Shown here in pieces: positions 21,310 to 34,900 of a stretch of DNA of 64,000 nucleotides. Source of the stretch: Luscinia megarhynchos (Eukaryota > Chordata > Aves > Passeriformes > Turdidae); NCBI GenBank assembly GCA_034336665.1, contig CM067569.1, forward strand, positions 8,036,820-8,100,819, read 5' to 3'. The notes below the pieces were generated by a model. The model was not told where the DNA came from, made no database searches, and saw only the letters and a list, made by a program, of their open reading frames with translations. Each line of letters opens with the position of its first letter. Position 1 is the stretch's first letter. A program made the position numbers and the translations under genes.

Positions 21310-23229
21310 TATGCCTTAAGTACATGCTTGTGTTCTTCTATCTCCTGCAAAGCTTCTGATAAAGTCCCATCCCATCAATGCTGTCAACAGAATGTCATTA
21401 CCAAGAGGACTAAAAGCTGATTGCTTTTGTCTTCTCTCCTTTTCTGCTTTAGGAGTGATGTGAGAGCTAGGCCCAGTCAGAGCATTGCAGAATAACCCCA
21501 CGTGTACACCTGGGATTCAGTGCATTGTGTACAGATGCAGATCCTTGAGCACAGGTGCACGTGTGGCACACACCCTCCCCATCTGGAGCTCATTTCATGG
21601 GGCTGTGGTGTGTTGTTCCTGTACTGCAGTGTGCTGTGAAAGGCTAGGCTGAGAGAACTCAATGGTTTTTATGAGGGATGAGACATCTCTGTGGCTCCAG
21701 TAGTGTTTTTGCTTCTGTCAAGACAGATGTCATCTCTCCTTACAAAGTCTTTGGGCCAGGCACTGAAGTGCTTGCTGCCCTTTCCCTGTTGCATTTGGGA
21801 AATTCTTTCTCAGCCATGTAGTTCAGATGTCCTGCTGTTCAAGGGAGTTCATCAGCAGCCTCCTGTAAAAGTTACTACACTGAAGTTAGACATGTTTTGA
21901 AGTGAATCCCTTTCCACAATCCCTGTGTCTCCTGGCAGGGAAATATCGATGGACAGAGAAGGGTTAAGGTCTGGGAAGGAGGAGGACTGGCACAAGCTTG
22001 ATTTCTCAGGGCTTGCCAGGGTGATGCTTGGCAGGATTAGAGGAAAACACTGGCATGAGCCTGTAGTACCTGTTTCAAACTGTAGTGAAGTTTGGAGTTC
22101 ATAGCATGTGAGCACCCACACTGAAATTAATGGTATGAAGCTGTTAGAACAAGCAACAGGAGAATTATAAAAATATGAACATCCTCTAAAAACTCCCCTG
22201 GGAATGATTTATCTTGGCTCCTCCTGACTTAGGAGGAGATGTTGGCATATTTGGACCATAGCCTCTTAGGACAGACAAATGAAAACCACCCTTTCTCTCA
22301 CTCCATGATTCATTGCTTTCCTCTGGAATGTGTTTGTGGAGGAGGATGTCCACATCCTGAATGTTACCTACAGCAGTGAGGAACACCAGTCAGTGATAAT
22401 GACAATGCAATAAAACACTTGCAGGAAACAAGAATTAAACTAATCTGTCCAAAATGCCACTCATCTTTCCATGCCAGAGGGATGCTGAGAGTCTGTCTCC
22501 ACTGCCCCCGTCCCCACTCAGTTCTCCCAGTCTGGTTTATGCCCTGTCAAACTTTGTGGCCCTGTCAACACACCCACTAGAGTCCAGCATAGCCTTCAGG
22601 GTAGATGCTTAGCAAGGGCTGGTCTTGACCCTGTGTGGTACATTTTACCCCATTGCTGCAAAATGAAGAGCTGGAGAGAGCTCCTGAGCACTGTGACAGT
22701 AGCACAATGCACCTTTTCCCTTAGTGTAGAAACACTCCTGTCACTGTGGGCTGCAGCATGGCTCTGGCTGGGGAGTTTTGCCTTGTGATTTCTTCCACAC
22801 ACCTTTTTTTGTGCTTGATAAAATAAGAAACAACAACAACAAAAAAAAATCCATCACAATTCAAAGATATACTGAGTTTTCAGTCAGACAACTCTGCTGG
22901 CAGGAGCTATGTGATGCCCACATTTGGCAGAAGTGTTACTAATTTTAATGTAAGCATCAGTGCAGGAAATGGGAATGTAATTGGCCATTAATGTTGTTTG
23001 CCTGTATGCAAAATAAATTATTTGTTGCCCAAAGGGCTTCTAACAGGGAAATAGATTTCTGCTAATGAGTTGCTCAAAATTCTCATCTTTGTGAAGAGGT
23101 GATACTTCCATGTGCACTGTGGTCCTTCTTTTGAGGTAAAGAGATGATGGAGGGCAAGCAGTGAGCTGTTCTGTCAGGATCACCACAGTTAGTACAAGTG
23201 TTGCTCCCAGGACCTGCAGAGCTGAGGCC

Positions 23230-23620
23230 CACAGGACCTTGCCCTGCCATCAGGAAATGCAGCATTTCAGCAGCAGGACCTTGCCCTGGTAGCAGGAAAT
23301 GCAGCATTTCAGCAGCAGGACCTTGCCCTGCCATCAGGAAATGCAGCATTTCAGCAGCAGGACCTTGCCCTGGGCATCAGGAAATGCAGCATTTCAGCAG
23401 CAGGACCTTGCCCTGGCAGCAGGAAATGCAGCATTTCAGCAGCAGGACCTTGCCCTGGGCATCAGGAAATGCAGCATTTCAGCAGCAGGACCTTGCCCTG
23501 CCATCAGGAAATGCAGCATTTCAGCAGCAGGACCTTGCCCTGGGCATCAGGAAATGCAGCATTTCAGCAGCAGGACCTTGCCCTGGGCAGCAGGAAATGC
23601 AGCATTTCAGCAGCAGCAGC
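23230..23620. repeat. 42/43-bp minisatellite, nine copies
   Basis: CAGGAAATGCAGCATTTC begins at 23251, 23293, 23335, 23378, 23420, 23463, 23505, 23548 and 23591, so the period alternates between 42 and 43. Copies are nearly identical, and length variation sits at the GCCATCAGG / GGGCATCAGG / GGCAGCAGG junction. Each unit holds the inverted repeat GAAATGC-A-GCATTTC. The array makes long ORFs that are not genes. Confidence 0.95.
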
Positions 23621-24285
23621 AGCTCTGGGATCCCAGCGGTGCCTTACCAGGCTGAGCCTCTAGCTCCCTTAGGATGCTTTGACAGGTCCCACTGGACACT
23701 TGCCTGGGCTTTTGTCACTCAACACCTTTGGAATGCACTTCCCCCCAGATGCAAACCCGCTGGCAGCAGTGGAGCCTCTGGCACTGCAGCCCTGGAGCCA
23801 GGGAAGCCTCTGGCTGCTGTGTGAGCCCACAGCAAGGTGTGTCACTCCCAGGACAGCCCTGTCCAAGCACTGAGGCTTGGTCATTGTGGACAACTCTTCC
23901 TGTAAGGGAGCCTTACAGCTGGGGGCTTTTTTTTAAGCTTTGGAAACTGAAACTAATTTTTTAAAGGTGTACTTTCCTTTAAATCAGTAGATTTTGGCAA
24001 TAGGATTTTTTTATTATTTTATTTTTCTTTTCTCCTCCCTCCACATGTTAGAAACCAGCGTTTTGGGGAGGTGTCCCTGTGTTTTCCACTCATCTGTCTC
24101 TTTTCCTGAGTCTCTAGAAGTGAATCAATGTCTTGTCTGTACAGTAAGTCTGCTTGTATGCATAATGAGAAGTTGAGCTGGGTTGCTGTTCTGTACAATT
24201 AGTGTTTCCACTGTCATACTGCAAACAGCACATATTGCACTCCTGTGCCACTGTAATCTGCATCACTGTTGTACTCAAGTCAATG

Positions 24286-24291
24286 AATAAA
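24286..24291 (+). terminator. ABLIM1: AATAAA polyadenylation signal, presumed ABLIM1 3' end
   Basis: AATAAA lies in the context TCAATGAATAAAGTTTGGAG, followed within about 20-70 nt by U- and GU-rich sequence (GTTGCC, TTTTGGTTTTTTTC). Cleavage would fall near 24305-24315. Confidence 0.7.
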
Positions 24292-24310
24292 GTTTGGAGC
24301 TTTATTCTTA

Positions 24311-27300
24311 ATTTCTGGATTCATGTTGCCTCATTTATTTTGGTTTTTTTCATTTTGCAGAGTTATAACAAATTTCTTTTACAAAATAAGATGTGGTCTC
24401 CAGAAGAGAGCTCTTGGAGAGGTGAGATATGAGCGATCAGAGCAAGATAGCTGGTCTTAGAAAATTGTCACAAGGCTTCTTGCAGCTAAGTCACTAGAAA
24501 TAGATATTCATGCAAACCACATAGAAGTGTTAGTTTTGTTGTCCATTGTGTTTTAAAATTACCTGAGATACCAGCAAGGTCAAACACACCAGGCTGTTGT
24601 GTCAGCTTCAAAGGCTAAATTGTTTCCTTTCTTGATCTTTGCAAATTCAGCTGAAGTGTTTGTCCCCATCTGGAAAATGTTTCATATTTTAAGTTAGGTG
24701 TTGGCTTAATCATCTGAGTTTAAACCTGCCTAGCCTTGGTGTGGGTGTGGAAGGTGGGGGATGATGCCACCCAAAGAAATTGGGTGTTTATCACACCCAT
24801 CATGTGCTGAACTCCTGGGGTCCAGCAGAGTATCGTGGCAGCAGAATTAAGCACACAGCACCTCTGAGGATGCAATGCAGAACAAACCCTGCACAGTCCT
24901 TGACCTCCAGAAAACCCCTGCAACACCAGGATCAGGGCAGGTTCTCCATCTTCTCTCCAACTCCTCATCCCTCTGAGACTCCCCATCCTTGATATTCTCC
25001 ACAGCTTCTCTCTCATGACAAAGGTGAAGCTTCCCCAGGGTTTCACTTCACTGTGCCTGTTGAGTGTTTAATGGCTGAGTCTCAGATGAGATGAGGACTC
25101 AGGTTCCTGCTTGGAGAGCAGCAGCTGGGGAATTCAATACCACTGTGAAGTTGTCCCTTAGCAAGGTTCATATCTGCCCTATCCACTTCCCAGGCCATGC
25201 CTGGATTTTTGCTGCATTATGTGTGTACTGTGACTTGCACAAGAGAAACTTCTCCCAGAACAAATCCAGCAAAACAACCTGGTGGCAGTTAGAGGAGTCC
25301 TTTCTTTGGATTTCATCTCTGGGCATCTCCTCTTAACCTCCCTGGGCATCTTCACTTCTTTAGGAAGTAAGGGAGGACTATGCATGAAGCACCTGCTTAC
25401 AAAAACAATAGTGTAGGGCTATGATTTGGCCGTGGAACTTCTCTTGAAAGCTTCCCAAACACAGAAAAAACTCAAACCCCAAAGTCTCCCTTTTGAGTCA
25501 CTCTGTCTGTTGAAAGCCCACCAGCTGGCAGTCAGCTCCCCCCTGCAGCAGCAGCACAGTGCAGTGCCAGCCCTGGGACATGTCCTGCCAGCCCAAGCTC
25601 TGGAGACCCCAAACAGCAGTGCCCTGCTGGGGATCATTGACCTGGCAGTGCTATGGAGCAGTTGCTCCATTACATCCTCCCCCAGACCGGAGCATTGGGA
25701 AAATGATCCCTGACTGCAAATTCACAAGGATCCCTTCCAGTCATCAGCCCCACGGTGTGACAGTGCCAGCCTGCCTAAGCACATTTTTGATTTCTCTCCT
25801 GTTAAATCCAAAAGGCCACTGAAATCTAAGTCTAGGATTGCTTTTGCTTTTTTTTCAATAGTTAGACCATTTCCCACTGCTTCCCTCCTCCCCACAAGTA
25901 ATGTGAAGTTTATGACCCCTGAGTAATGACTGTGGAATGCTCTGCATCCTACAGCCATCTCGAGGCATCTGGCAATGGGAATCTTCACAGCATGTAAAAA
26001 ATACACAGATAATACCATTGTAAATAACTCAGATCAAAACAAGTCAAATGTCAATGCTAATTTGCTGTCAAGTATAGCCCAAGACCACTTCCTCCTGCAA
26101 GAGGAGAGACTCAGTTCCCAAGTGTGTCTTGCTCCCCAGCAAAAGAAGCTTATTCTCCACCAAAAGTCTCTCCAAACTCTGAATTAACAAGAGTGGAGTT
26201 TCTTCCCTTTGCTGTTTTATTTTTTCTTTAGCTTTTGTGCCTGTCTGCTGCGGAGTCCAAGGCTGGGAAATGAAACTTCAGTTTTGCCTGACATTTTTCT
26301 ATTGTAAAAAAAGGACTCTTGGGAGAGATATTTGCTGTTTTCTATGGCTCAGTCAGAGGGCAAGAGAGAAAAGTTGTTCCAGGAGTCCCCATTACAAAGC
26401 ATTTTTTCACATAGGCTCACTTTTATTTATTAAAGGCTGGGAGATTAAAGAGCCAGCAGCCCTGGAACAGGAAGTTTGCTGTACATCCAAGGGTCAGGTG
26501 GGTCCCAGACAGCCACTGCTTCCAGCTCTTTTGTATACACACTGCAGATTAAAATGTACATCCCAGGCTGATGTAGCCATGGCAGTGATGGGGGCCCAAG
26601 GGTTTGGGGGGAGAGGAAGAGAGGGGAAGCAGGAAAACAGCAGAGCTGGGATTTCATAAGACAAAGCACTGGGTGGCTGTTCAACCAGCTTAAGGTATTC
26701 CCACGCCCCCACAGCTTTTTCCTGCCATCAGATATGTCAGCATGACTGCTTGTGGGGTCACTCTCAGTGACATTCAGAAACTGATCCTGCTTAAAAAAAC
26801 ATATTTTACTTTTTATTTCATTGCACAGGGTTTTTTGGGTTGTTTTTTTTTAAATCTTTTTAAACTGAGTCAGTTCCCTGCTTTGAGTTAACCTCCGAGA
26901 ATAATTGTGCTGGGCACGAAAAATGGGGTGGGCACAAGTGAAGAGTGGTGTGTGAAGAAAAAGCAGGGCACAGTAAACTGCCAGTGATACTGCACTGTGT
27001 GTCATGAAATCTGTCTCAAGTCCATGGCAGAGAGGTGGCATTCCCTTTGTCCCTTCAATTCCTGCAGTACCACCACACCCTCTGTGACTGCCAATTTAGA
27101 AGGGTAGATTTGTCTTCAAGAGCTTTGAGGGTGACACTGCTGGAGTCAGGTATTTGTGCAAAGCCATGAGTGTTTCAGCTGTTGCCCAGTATGAAGGGGG
27201 AAGGAAGGGGGTGAATCCCACCTGCACCTTCTGAGGAGGTGGCTGTTCTGCTGCCAGGGGAAGCCACGTGCAGACCCTGAGAGTTTAATGGTCTGTGCCA

Positions 27301-30300
27301 GGTTGGTGTTTGGGGCAGAGGCTGGGATAGAGCTTTCCATTAAAATGTCTCTGCTAAAACTGTGGCAGAACTCTTTGGGCATAGGTCAGGAGAAGATGAT
27401 CTCTACAGAGCTGAGTTCCTCTTAGTGACATTCCCAGCTTGCAAAGCTGGCAAGGGTAAGGGGCTGGATGGAAATTAATAGTGCATCCCTGGGCAGCCAG
27501 TGAGGAAGCATCAAAAGGTGAGCCAGGTCTGGCAGGATCAGATTGACAGATTTGGAGGCTGATCTTGCTGCTTGGGGTCTCCACACTTGGGAGTCATCTA
27601 TTTCCCATAATTTGGGCTATCCCAGCCCTTCCAGGCCAGTGGAGGGAAGAGTCAATGGGAGAACCAACCCTCTCTGCAGGAATAGCCCAGCAAGGCTGGC
27701 AGAGGGAAGCAGGACTCCCCCTTGGCTGCCTCTCCTGGCTTTAGGCTAGATACTGCAGAGGAGACAAAATGCAGCAGACTCCATTCTAGGAATTCATTGA
27801 CACAGGCTCTGAGGCTCTATGTGAACCAAAGTGTTTGCTGTGAAACAGGAGACAAGGTAATAATTGAATCAGGGCTCACAATGAATGAACTGCTGCTGAG
27901 AAATGCCTGCTTTGCAGCCTTGATATACTCAGGGTGTTCATTGACTGCCAGCAGCAAATTCTGTGGTATCTCAGTTAGCTCTTACCCTAATTACCACAGA
28001 GGAGTTGCTAGATGAATGAGGACTGCAATATAAAGGATTTTAGTAAGATTTATTGATGAGACTACATGAATAATTCCCTTTGCAGTGATGCATTTAAGAC
28101 CACAGATATTGTGGGAGGAGGAAAGCCAGTGTTTGATATTTTGAATGATTTTAAAGTGTGTGTTTTATTTTTGTGTTTCAGCTATTGCTGTTTCCTCTAA
28201 CTGTTCCCTTTAAAAAAAAAAACCCTCCTGCCACCTAGGCTTGTGAAACAATAGTAGGTAATTGAAATTAAGCTTCTTCTGAGGCCAGTAAATATTGGAT
28301 CATATAAATGATTCTGTGATAATTGGTCTGCCATGGGGCTCAGGGATAGCATTTCAATGCTCTGATGTTGCTCTGACCTCTTGGCACTCAAAGTTTGGGT
28401 TTTCCATAACTAACTAATTGTTCAGCTTCCTGAAAATTACGTTTGTGCTCTTTCTCCCTTGGGAGCAATCCCAACAGAACATCCTTTGGAGAATTTTCCT
28501 GGGCCTGGCCAGTTTGAGTGAAAATGGAGGTACCACCAGGGCAGGCAGATCATCTGGGGGGTAAAGCTGGCTGAAAAATTCACCCTGGGAAGAAAATCAC
28601 ATCAAAAAGAAAATTTAATCACATCAGCAAGGCTGTCAGGCTCGACATGCAGCCAGCCCACTGCCCATGCTGACACAAGGGAAGGGAGGAGGGAAGGCAT
28701 TACCACTCTGGCAAGTTTCACCAAAGCAGAATTGACCCCCCTGCAGATCCCAGGATTTGACAGCTTCTCCTCATGGGGACACCCAGGAAAGTTCACCCTC
28801 AGATTAACTAAACTTAAATATGCCAAATTTACTAATCATCACCCCAAATGTTTTTAATTAGATTAGCTTACTGTGGAATGGAGAAAACCAAAACAAATTT
28901 AAGACACTTGAAGTCTTAGCTTGGTAGGATGTTCTGCAGATCTCCTGTGAGATACTAAAGCTGCTGTGGCTCACCAGTTCACCACCCCTCCTCTGCTGTG
29001 TCACCTCCTACAGCTGCAGCACTGATGCTCTGAAGATGTGAACACTGTGTACAAACACTTGCAGGTCACTTCAAGAAATGCTCCTTGGTGGTGCTGTGGC
29101 TTTGTGCTGAAAACTAAGTGCCACAACAGTAACAGGATTTGGTGGGTGAGGAGCAAGCAGGGGACAGAACAGGCAAGATCTCTTGAAATATCTTCAGTTC
29201 TGAGAACTGCCTATCAGCAGAAACCTCTTTCTGTAGCAGGAACCCACAAGTCCTCTTCTGTATCTGTGGGGAGACCCAAAATGTGCATGCAGGCTGGACC
29301 ATGTGCACCTGTGCAGTCACCCCCTGGCCCACACAGTGTGCTGTGGCTGCAGCTCTCTGCTCCCTGGGGATGGGCAGGTGAGGGACTGGCTGTGCAGGGG
29401 CTGGGCACTGCAGGGCACTCTTCCCTCCTGCCACATGTGCTGAGGTGATGCACACACCCCTGCCAGGGCAGCGTGCCAGCCCAATGGCCCACGGTCCTGG
29501 GCGACTCTCCCAGTGCTCCCCTCCTCCAAAAAAACCCATTTCTGGGCACCTGGCCTGCAGTGAGAAACAGCCTTTGTGTGATATTTTGTCAGCTACAAAT
29601 AATTGAAAAGGGCCTACATAAAGTCCTAATTGTGTCACAGAACAGGCTCTTCAGTCATCCATCTTTCTATTAAACTTGTGAATTTCAGCTACTCAGCCCT
29701 GTTGGAGTTATTTTCCCCTTCCCCTCCTTCCTCTTTTAAGCTTCTATTTATATTCTCTCAGTTGTCTCTGCCAGAAGATCTCATGTGGATACATTAGGCC
29801 TTTTCAAAAGGAAAGTTGGATTACTGCGATTTTTCTCCCCGTAGGACACAACAGCTTCATCATTCATAACAGAGCAATACACTATAACTTCATTATAGAT
29901 GGCATGAAGCTGGCCTATTTAAACAGAATACTTAATGATGGCTGGGAAGGCAGGAGAAATTCAGCTCTACAGTTCTATGTGTGAAAAGAGAAACTGCCTT
30001 TTTTGGTATTTACCAAGGCAGATTTCTTGATTAAATCTATTTTCAAAGGAACAAAGGGGGGAAAAAAAAGTGGAAGGCTCAACTGACATGGGTGAAACTC
30101 ATTTATTACCTGGTAGTTAATTCCACTTTGGCAGGTAGCTCAGCATACCCTAAAATCTAATGTTTATAGCAGGAAAGGAAACTTGGATACCTCCACAGTG
30201 CTCATCATCCACTGAAACAAATGCATTTTATTGGTGCTGTTTGACCACAGGTTCTCATTCTTTCCCCTTGCCCACCTCAGCAGTGCTGACCACAGAAGCT

Positions 30301-30768
30301 CTGCTCCTCAGCTTTGACTGAGCAGAACTGGTAAAGGCCTAAAGAAAACTGCAGACTGAAAACCACTCTTTTTGGGAAAGTGCCAGAATAAATAGCCTTC
30401 TGCAAGTTCCCAGCTGACACCAGACCACAGTTTGCAGTGGTGATGGAGGAGGCTTAAAAAATCCCAGCAAAAATGTAGCAAGATGTAAAAATTAATGTTT
30501 TCCCACATTTTGGTAAAATTAGCTTTTTCTTCTCACCTGGATAAGCTTTCCTGGTGCTGAAAGGTGCCAAGAGTTCACCTCTGTTCAGGTAAGTCCTGCA
30601 TCTACAGCTTGAGAGTCCACACAGATTTTTTTCTTCTAACTTTTTTGAGAGATTTTGCTCAATGCTGGTTTACTGGTAAAAACTGTAAAAGTGGATGAAG
30701 TCTCTAACTCAGCTGAAAGCCATGATTTCTTATCCTATCCTCTCAAAAACAGGACCATGTTGTCATGA
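24311..30768. other. Intergenic sequence, no gene seen
   Basis: Stop-broken sequence in all frames with no recognisable peptide family. The longest ORFs (174 aa on the minus strand at 29114-29638, 140 aa at 26237-26659) are low-complexity or random-looking and lack domain signatures. An AT-rich block near 29.74-29.95 kb looks different from its surroundings and is discussed as a finding. Confidence 0.7.
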
Positions 30769-31930
30769 ATGAGAGTTTTGGCCACTTAAAGAATCACCAG
30801 CAAAGGTATCAGCAAAAGCAGGTTTAATATGGAAGAGAAAGTGCAACAAAGTTCACTAGCAAGGTTTACTCTAGTAGTTCCCAGGTGATTAAAGCACACA
30901 GAGAAAAAGCAAACTAAAATCTAAAGTCAATTAATCTAAACCCAAAATCCATTCCAAAATTATCCATGTAGAGCTTAGGAGGAGGGGTTGGGGAAAGTGT
31001 ATGGGAAAGGGTAAGGATAAAAAGGAATAAGGGGAACCCTTCCATTGAGTCAAGGTTCACAGGGCACCCCCTTGCCAAACTGAGCCCCAGAATTCACCAA
31101 TGGTTTAGGCTTAAAGGTTTGACAGCATTTAAATGTAAAAGCACTTAATCAATAGCTCAAGTCAAACAATTTAACAAAGCATTCATATAGAATTTACTAT
31201 AAGCACAACAGCAACTCACAGGCCTAGCTTACTTAAAAATCTAAAGTACTTGAGAGTCTAGGAGAGCAACATTCCCAGCACATTTGCTGTGGCATATTCA
31301 CACTTACAGACACAGACCTAAAGGAGTCTGTGCAAGGTGCATCCCTGTGAAAAATTCCCCTCAAATTCAGGGAAGCACTCACGTTGGCTGCCTCTGCATC
31401 TTCTGAGCAGGTGAGTGGTTGAGCCTCGAGGATTTGGGGGAATCAGCCCCCAAATCAGGGTTTGTTGCTGTCTGGTGCTGGTCCTCCAAGAGCCAAACGT
31501 GGGAGTTTGAGGCTGTGAGAGGCCCCACTGAAGGGAGGTGCTGGGGCAGCCACTGTGCTCCAGGAGAGCTCAAAGGGCCTCCCTCTGCTCTGCTGTGTGC
31601 AGGGTCACAAGAGTTGGCTTTCATGCAATATTCCATCCTGGCTGCAATTCAGGCCAGTGGCTTTCTTTGAAAGTTCAATTACAAAATTGCAGTTCCACTT
31701 GGGCTGTTATTCAGGCAAGAAAAATCAGTTTCCAAGGCTGTTTGTAAAAAGTAGGAGCTCTTAGAGAGCACTGATTCCTGGGAGCAGACAGCATTTCTGA
31801 TAAGCTGGAGAGGAGCTCAGCCCAGCTGCTCCTCAAGGGCAAGACCTAAGGAACATTTCTGAGATCATAGGCCAGGGGTTCATGGGGGATGATGCACCAC
31901 ACAGGGCTTAGCATGCATCAGAACCTTTAT
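30769..31930 (-). mobile_element. Possible endogenous-retrovirus LTR-like repeat (boundaries approximate)
   Basis: The left part (AAAGCAGGTTTAATATGG, GTGCAACAAAGTTCACTAGC, AAGGTTTACTCTAGTAG) has the look of passerine LTR sequence read from the opposite strand, as I remember it. No gag, pol or env reading frame and no clear target-site duplication were found, so at most this is a solo or decayed LTR. The orientation and both ends are guesses. Confidence 0.3.
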
Positions 31931-34900
31931 CAGAAACTCTTGGGAAGCTGATGGCCGTGTCCTGTGGTGCCTGGGAGTGCTACAAGCTGCAATACAGTGC
32001 ACTGATAGCAGGGGAGGTCTGCTGGTGTGAGCATCCCCAGGTGGAGTCTGCAGAGAAGGGGAACAAAGAATGCTTTGGACTCCTTTAACTGATACTGAGC
32101 ATTGTCAAAGGAAAGATGAGGGGCTTCTCTGGAGTGGGTAGAGGGTCTGGGGTAGTAAAAAAGTACAAGGAGGAAATAGCTTCAGGAGGAACAAATGCTG
32201 TGGCTGTTGAGCACACTGTCTGGTCAGCATGGCTCATACTTTGGCCACAAGAAGATATTCTATCTGTCAAGGGAAAGAAAACAATTCAAGCTATTAGGAC
32301 TCCCTGTAATTTGGCCTACAAGCAGTTTGGATTTAAAAACTGAAAAGGAAATGTCAAAGAATGGGAAGCCAAGAGAAGCTCATCAAAAAGACATCTGGTC
32401 CTGCCGTCCTTAATGGGAAATCCCCCCTCCCTCCAGCCACCCTCTTCCCAGCCACGCTCTTTTGAAACAGTTAATGTCTGAGAGAATCCAAACCATTGCT
32501 GGAATGTATCAGTGATGAAGCTTTTGTATAGCTGAGCAGCTAAACAGCTCTGGTTTTGTTTGTGTTAGGGTTGATTGTCTTGCCTTTCATCGGTGAAAGT
32601 CAGAAATGGCTGGACAGAAGTCAGTGGAGCAACAGTGGTCTAAGGCCAGCTTCAGCTGGGGGAGAATTTGGTCACCTCTTTTATGGCTGGAGTCATGACA
32701 TGCCTCACAGAGAAGCAAAAAGACCTCAAAAGAGGCACCCATACTTGCAATTCATCCAAGGTGAAGGATTCATGCTCTCCAACAGAGAATTTAAGCGAGC
32801 AGCTTTGCTTGGCACAACCATGCTGTCCTAGTGACCCATCTGCCTCTCTGTTTCTTCTGGCCCTTTTTTCCCTGGCTGAGCCCTGGCAGGCTGCCAGTGC
32901 CTTCCTGGAACCAAGGAACCAGTCTGGTCTGTGGTAAGGCACCCATAGGGGTTACTTCTGGGGAAAGACTGCTGCTCATGCTCCTGGGTGGGTAGCCCAG
33001 GATCTTTGACATGTTTCTGCACTCATCCAAGTGGCAATGCCACTTACCACAGCCCCTCACAGAAAATCATGTTCCCAGGGCCTGGGTGGCTCAGAGTTTC
33101 AGCAGGGGATGCAGAGTGTTTGATCACACAAATCAGGACAGCTGGCAGAGTCCAGCTATTTAGACTCCCTTAGGGAATAAGCAGAGGACTCCACTCGAAC
33201 TCCCAAAAACAACTATTCCCTTCATCCCTTAAATCAGAAAGCCTGGAAAACCAGCAGATTCAGCAGATCAGGGTTCAAAGACATTGATGGGAGCTCCATA
33301 AACATCCTGAACTCCTGCCAGTACTCCCACCTAAAAGGAAGAGTGGGGGGACTTTCAAAGAGACAGCTGAGCTGTGACTGATGATTGCTCTTGTCTAGTC
33401 CCAGCTGTGTGTTCCCAGCTGCTCAGGGGTCTCCTCCTTCCATCCAGCTGCAGGTGCTTGCCACTTACCTGGTACTGTCCCAATCCTTCTTGACTCTACT
33501 GCAACCCAACTCATCCTCCCCAGGTGGGACAAGAATATGCCAGTTTGGTTTTCTGCCATTTCAGGGTGGAAGTTGGCCCAATAACTGTGAAAATGACACT
33601 AAGAAGAGAGAGATAGTTTGGCCAGAAGCAGAGGGAGGACAGAGACTTCTCCCTGCCAGAGACAGCAGTGTTGTTTTGCTGGCTCAGCTGTCTGTAGGTC
33701 CACAGGCTTTGCTGCTATTCAGAGGGATCCACAAATGGACAAAATTAATTCTCCCACCTCAGATTATCAGCAGCATTACAGCCCAATATTGCAAGGACTC
33801 CAAAGTGAAGAATGCTTTGTCTTCCTAAGTTCTTAGCATTTTGTCAGCTCTAATCTCAGCTCAGGTCTGCCACAAAAACCATCTCTGCTCAAATCTCTCT
33901 GAAAAAGTTTTATGTCTGCTTGACCACAACTGTCTGTTACTAAACCCTTAACTAAATAGATATCCAAGATGATATTTGGAAGGAAAGAGGACACAAGTCC
34001 TCAGGACACCTCTGATCTGAGATCTTCCTGCTAACCTCAGTCTGCCAAGCCATCTTATTCCTCCATCTGTCCTCCAGGTCCCTGTACAACTGGAGTATTT
34101 GACACAACTTCCCATCTTTCAGGAGTTTTACAAAACCAAGTTAACTCTGCCTCTGACTGAACTTGGTCTTGTTGGGTAAACTCCTGAGCTAGGTTTTTAC
34201 AGCATTGATAAGTGCTTGGGAAAGAAAGAAAGAAAAGCCTCATGAAACAACATACACACTTCAAGTGTGGAGGAAATCCTACCTTTTGTTTTGCCAGATG
34301 GAAATATATTCCTTGAAGAAAGGAAGAAGTCTGACCACTGCTGCAACTGGAATGAGCAATGTCTGGGAGAAAATACCCCAGAGAGGAGCTCTGCACTATT
34401 GGAGCCAGGGGTGGTTTTTCCTGGCAGTCTCCATCAAGCACAACTCCCCTGAAGTCAGTGGGGGACACCTGCACCCAGGTTCTCAGGGCTCCCTCTGGCT
34501 TTCACCACACTTTGAGTCATGCTTAAACCAGGGGAAAAGCAAAATGAATGCATGCAAAGAGAAGAAAGTCATAGCCAAGATTTAGACAAATATAGACATT
34601 AAAGACATTGCTGATGCAAAAGGTAGGTGTAACAATCAATAATAATAATCAACAATATTAATGAAACAATGTACCCCTGCTTAGTCTACTTAGGGAATAG
34701 AGAAAAGTGTATAGCATGGCCAGTGAAGAAAAGAGGATCAGCATCATGCTATTACACAAGGTATTTAGCAAATAATTGTAATTGTTCATACAGAGTTTAT
34801 TTAGGTTTCTAAATTTATTCTTCATTCCTGCTCTGTTTCACAGGAAGAAAAAGAGCTTAAAGGCAATAAGTCCAGAGAAGCAGAATGGCATCAGCTGAAA

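Larger units (their letters stand above)
18004..24310 (+). other. ABLIM1: ABLIM1 3' UTR (inferred)
   Basis: No coding exon follows the stop. The first strong polyadenylation configuration that I accept is AATAAA at 24286-24291 with a U/GU-rich downstream stretch. Mammalian ABLIM1 also has a UTR of several kb as I recall, so a continuous 6.3-kb UTR is plausible but not proven. It contains a TA/TG microsatellite, an A-rich tract, a CR1 tail and a 42/43-bp minisatellite. AATAAA also occurs at about 22408 and 23012, so shorter alternative ends are possible. Confidence 0.6.

Noticed and set aside
23198..23824. 208-aa repetitive ORF; also the regular repeats looked briefly CRISPR-like
   Set aside because: A tandem minisatellite without unique spacers, in a bird 3' UTR; the reading frame follows from the repeat period.
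29114..29638. 174-aa minus-strand ORF and overlapping frames
   Set aside because: Several overlapping frames open at once in a G+C-rich stretch; composition is random-looking with no domain.
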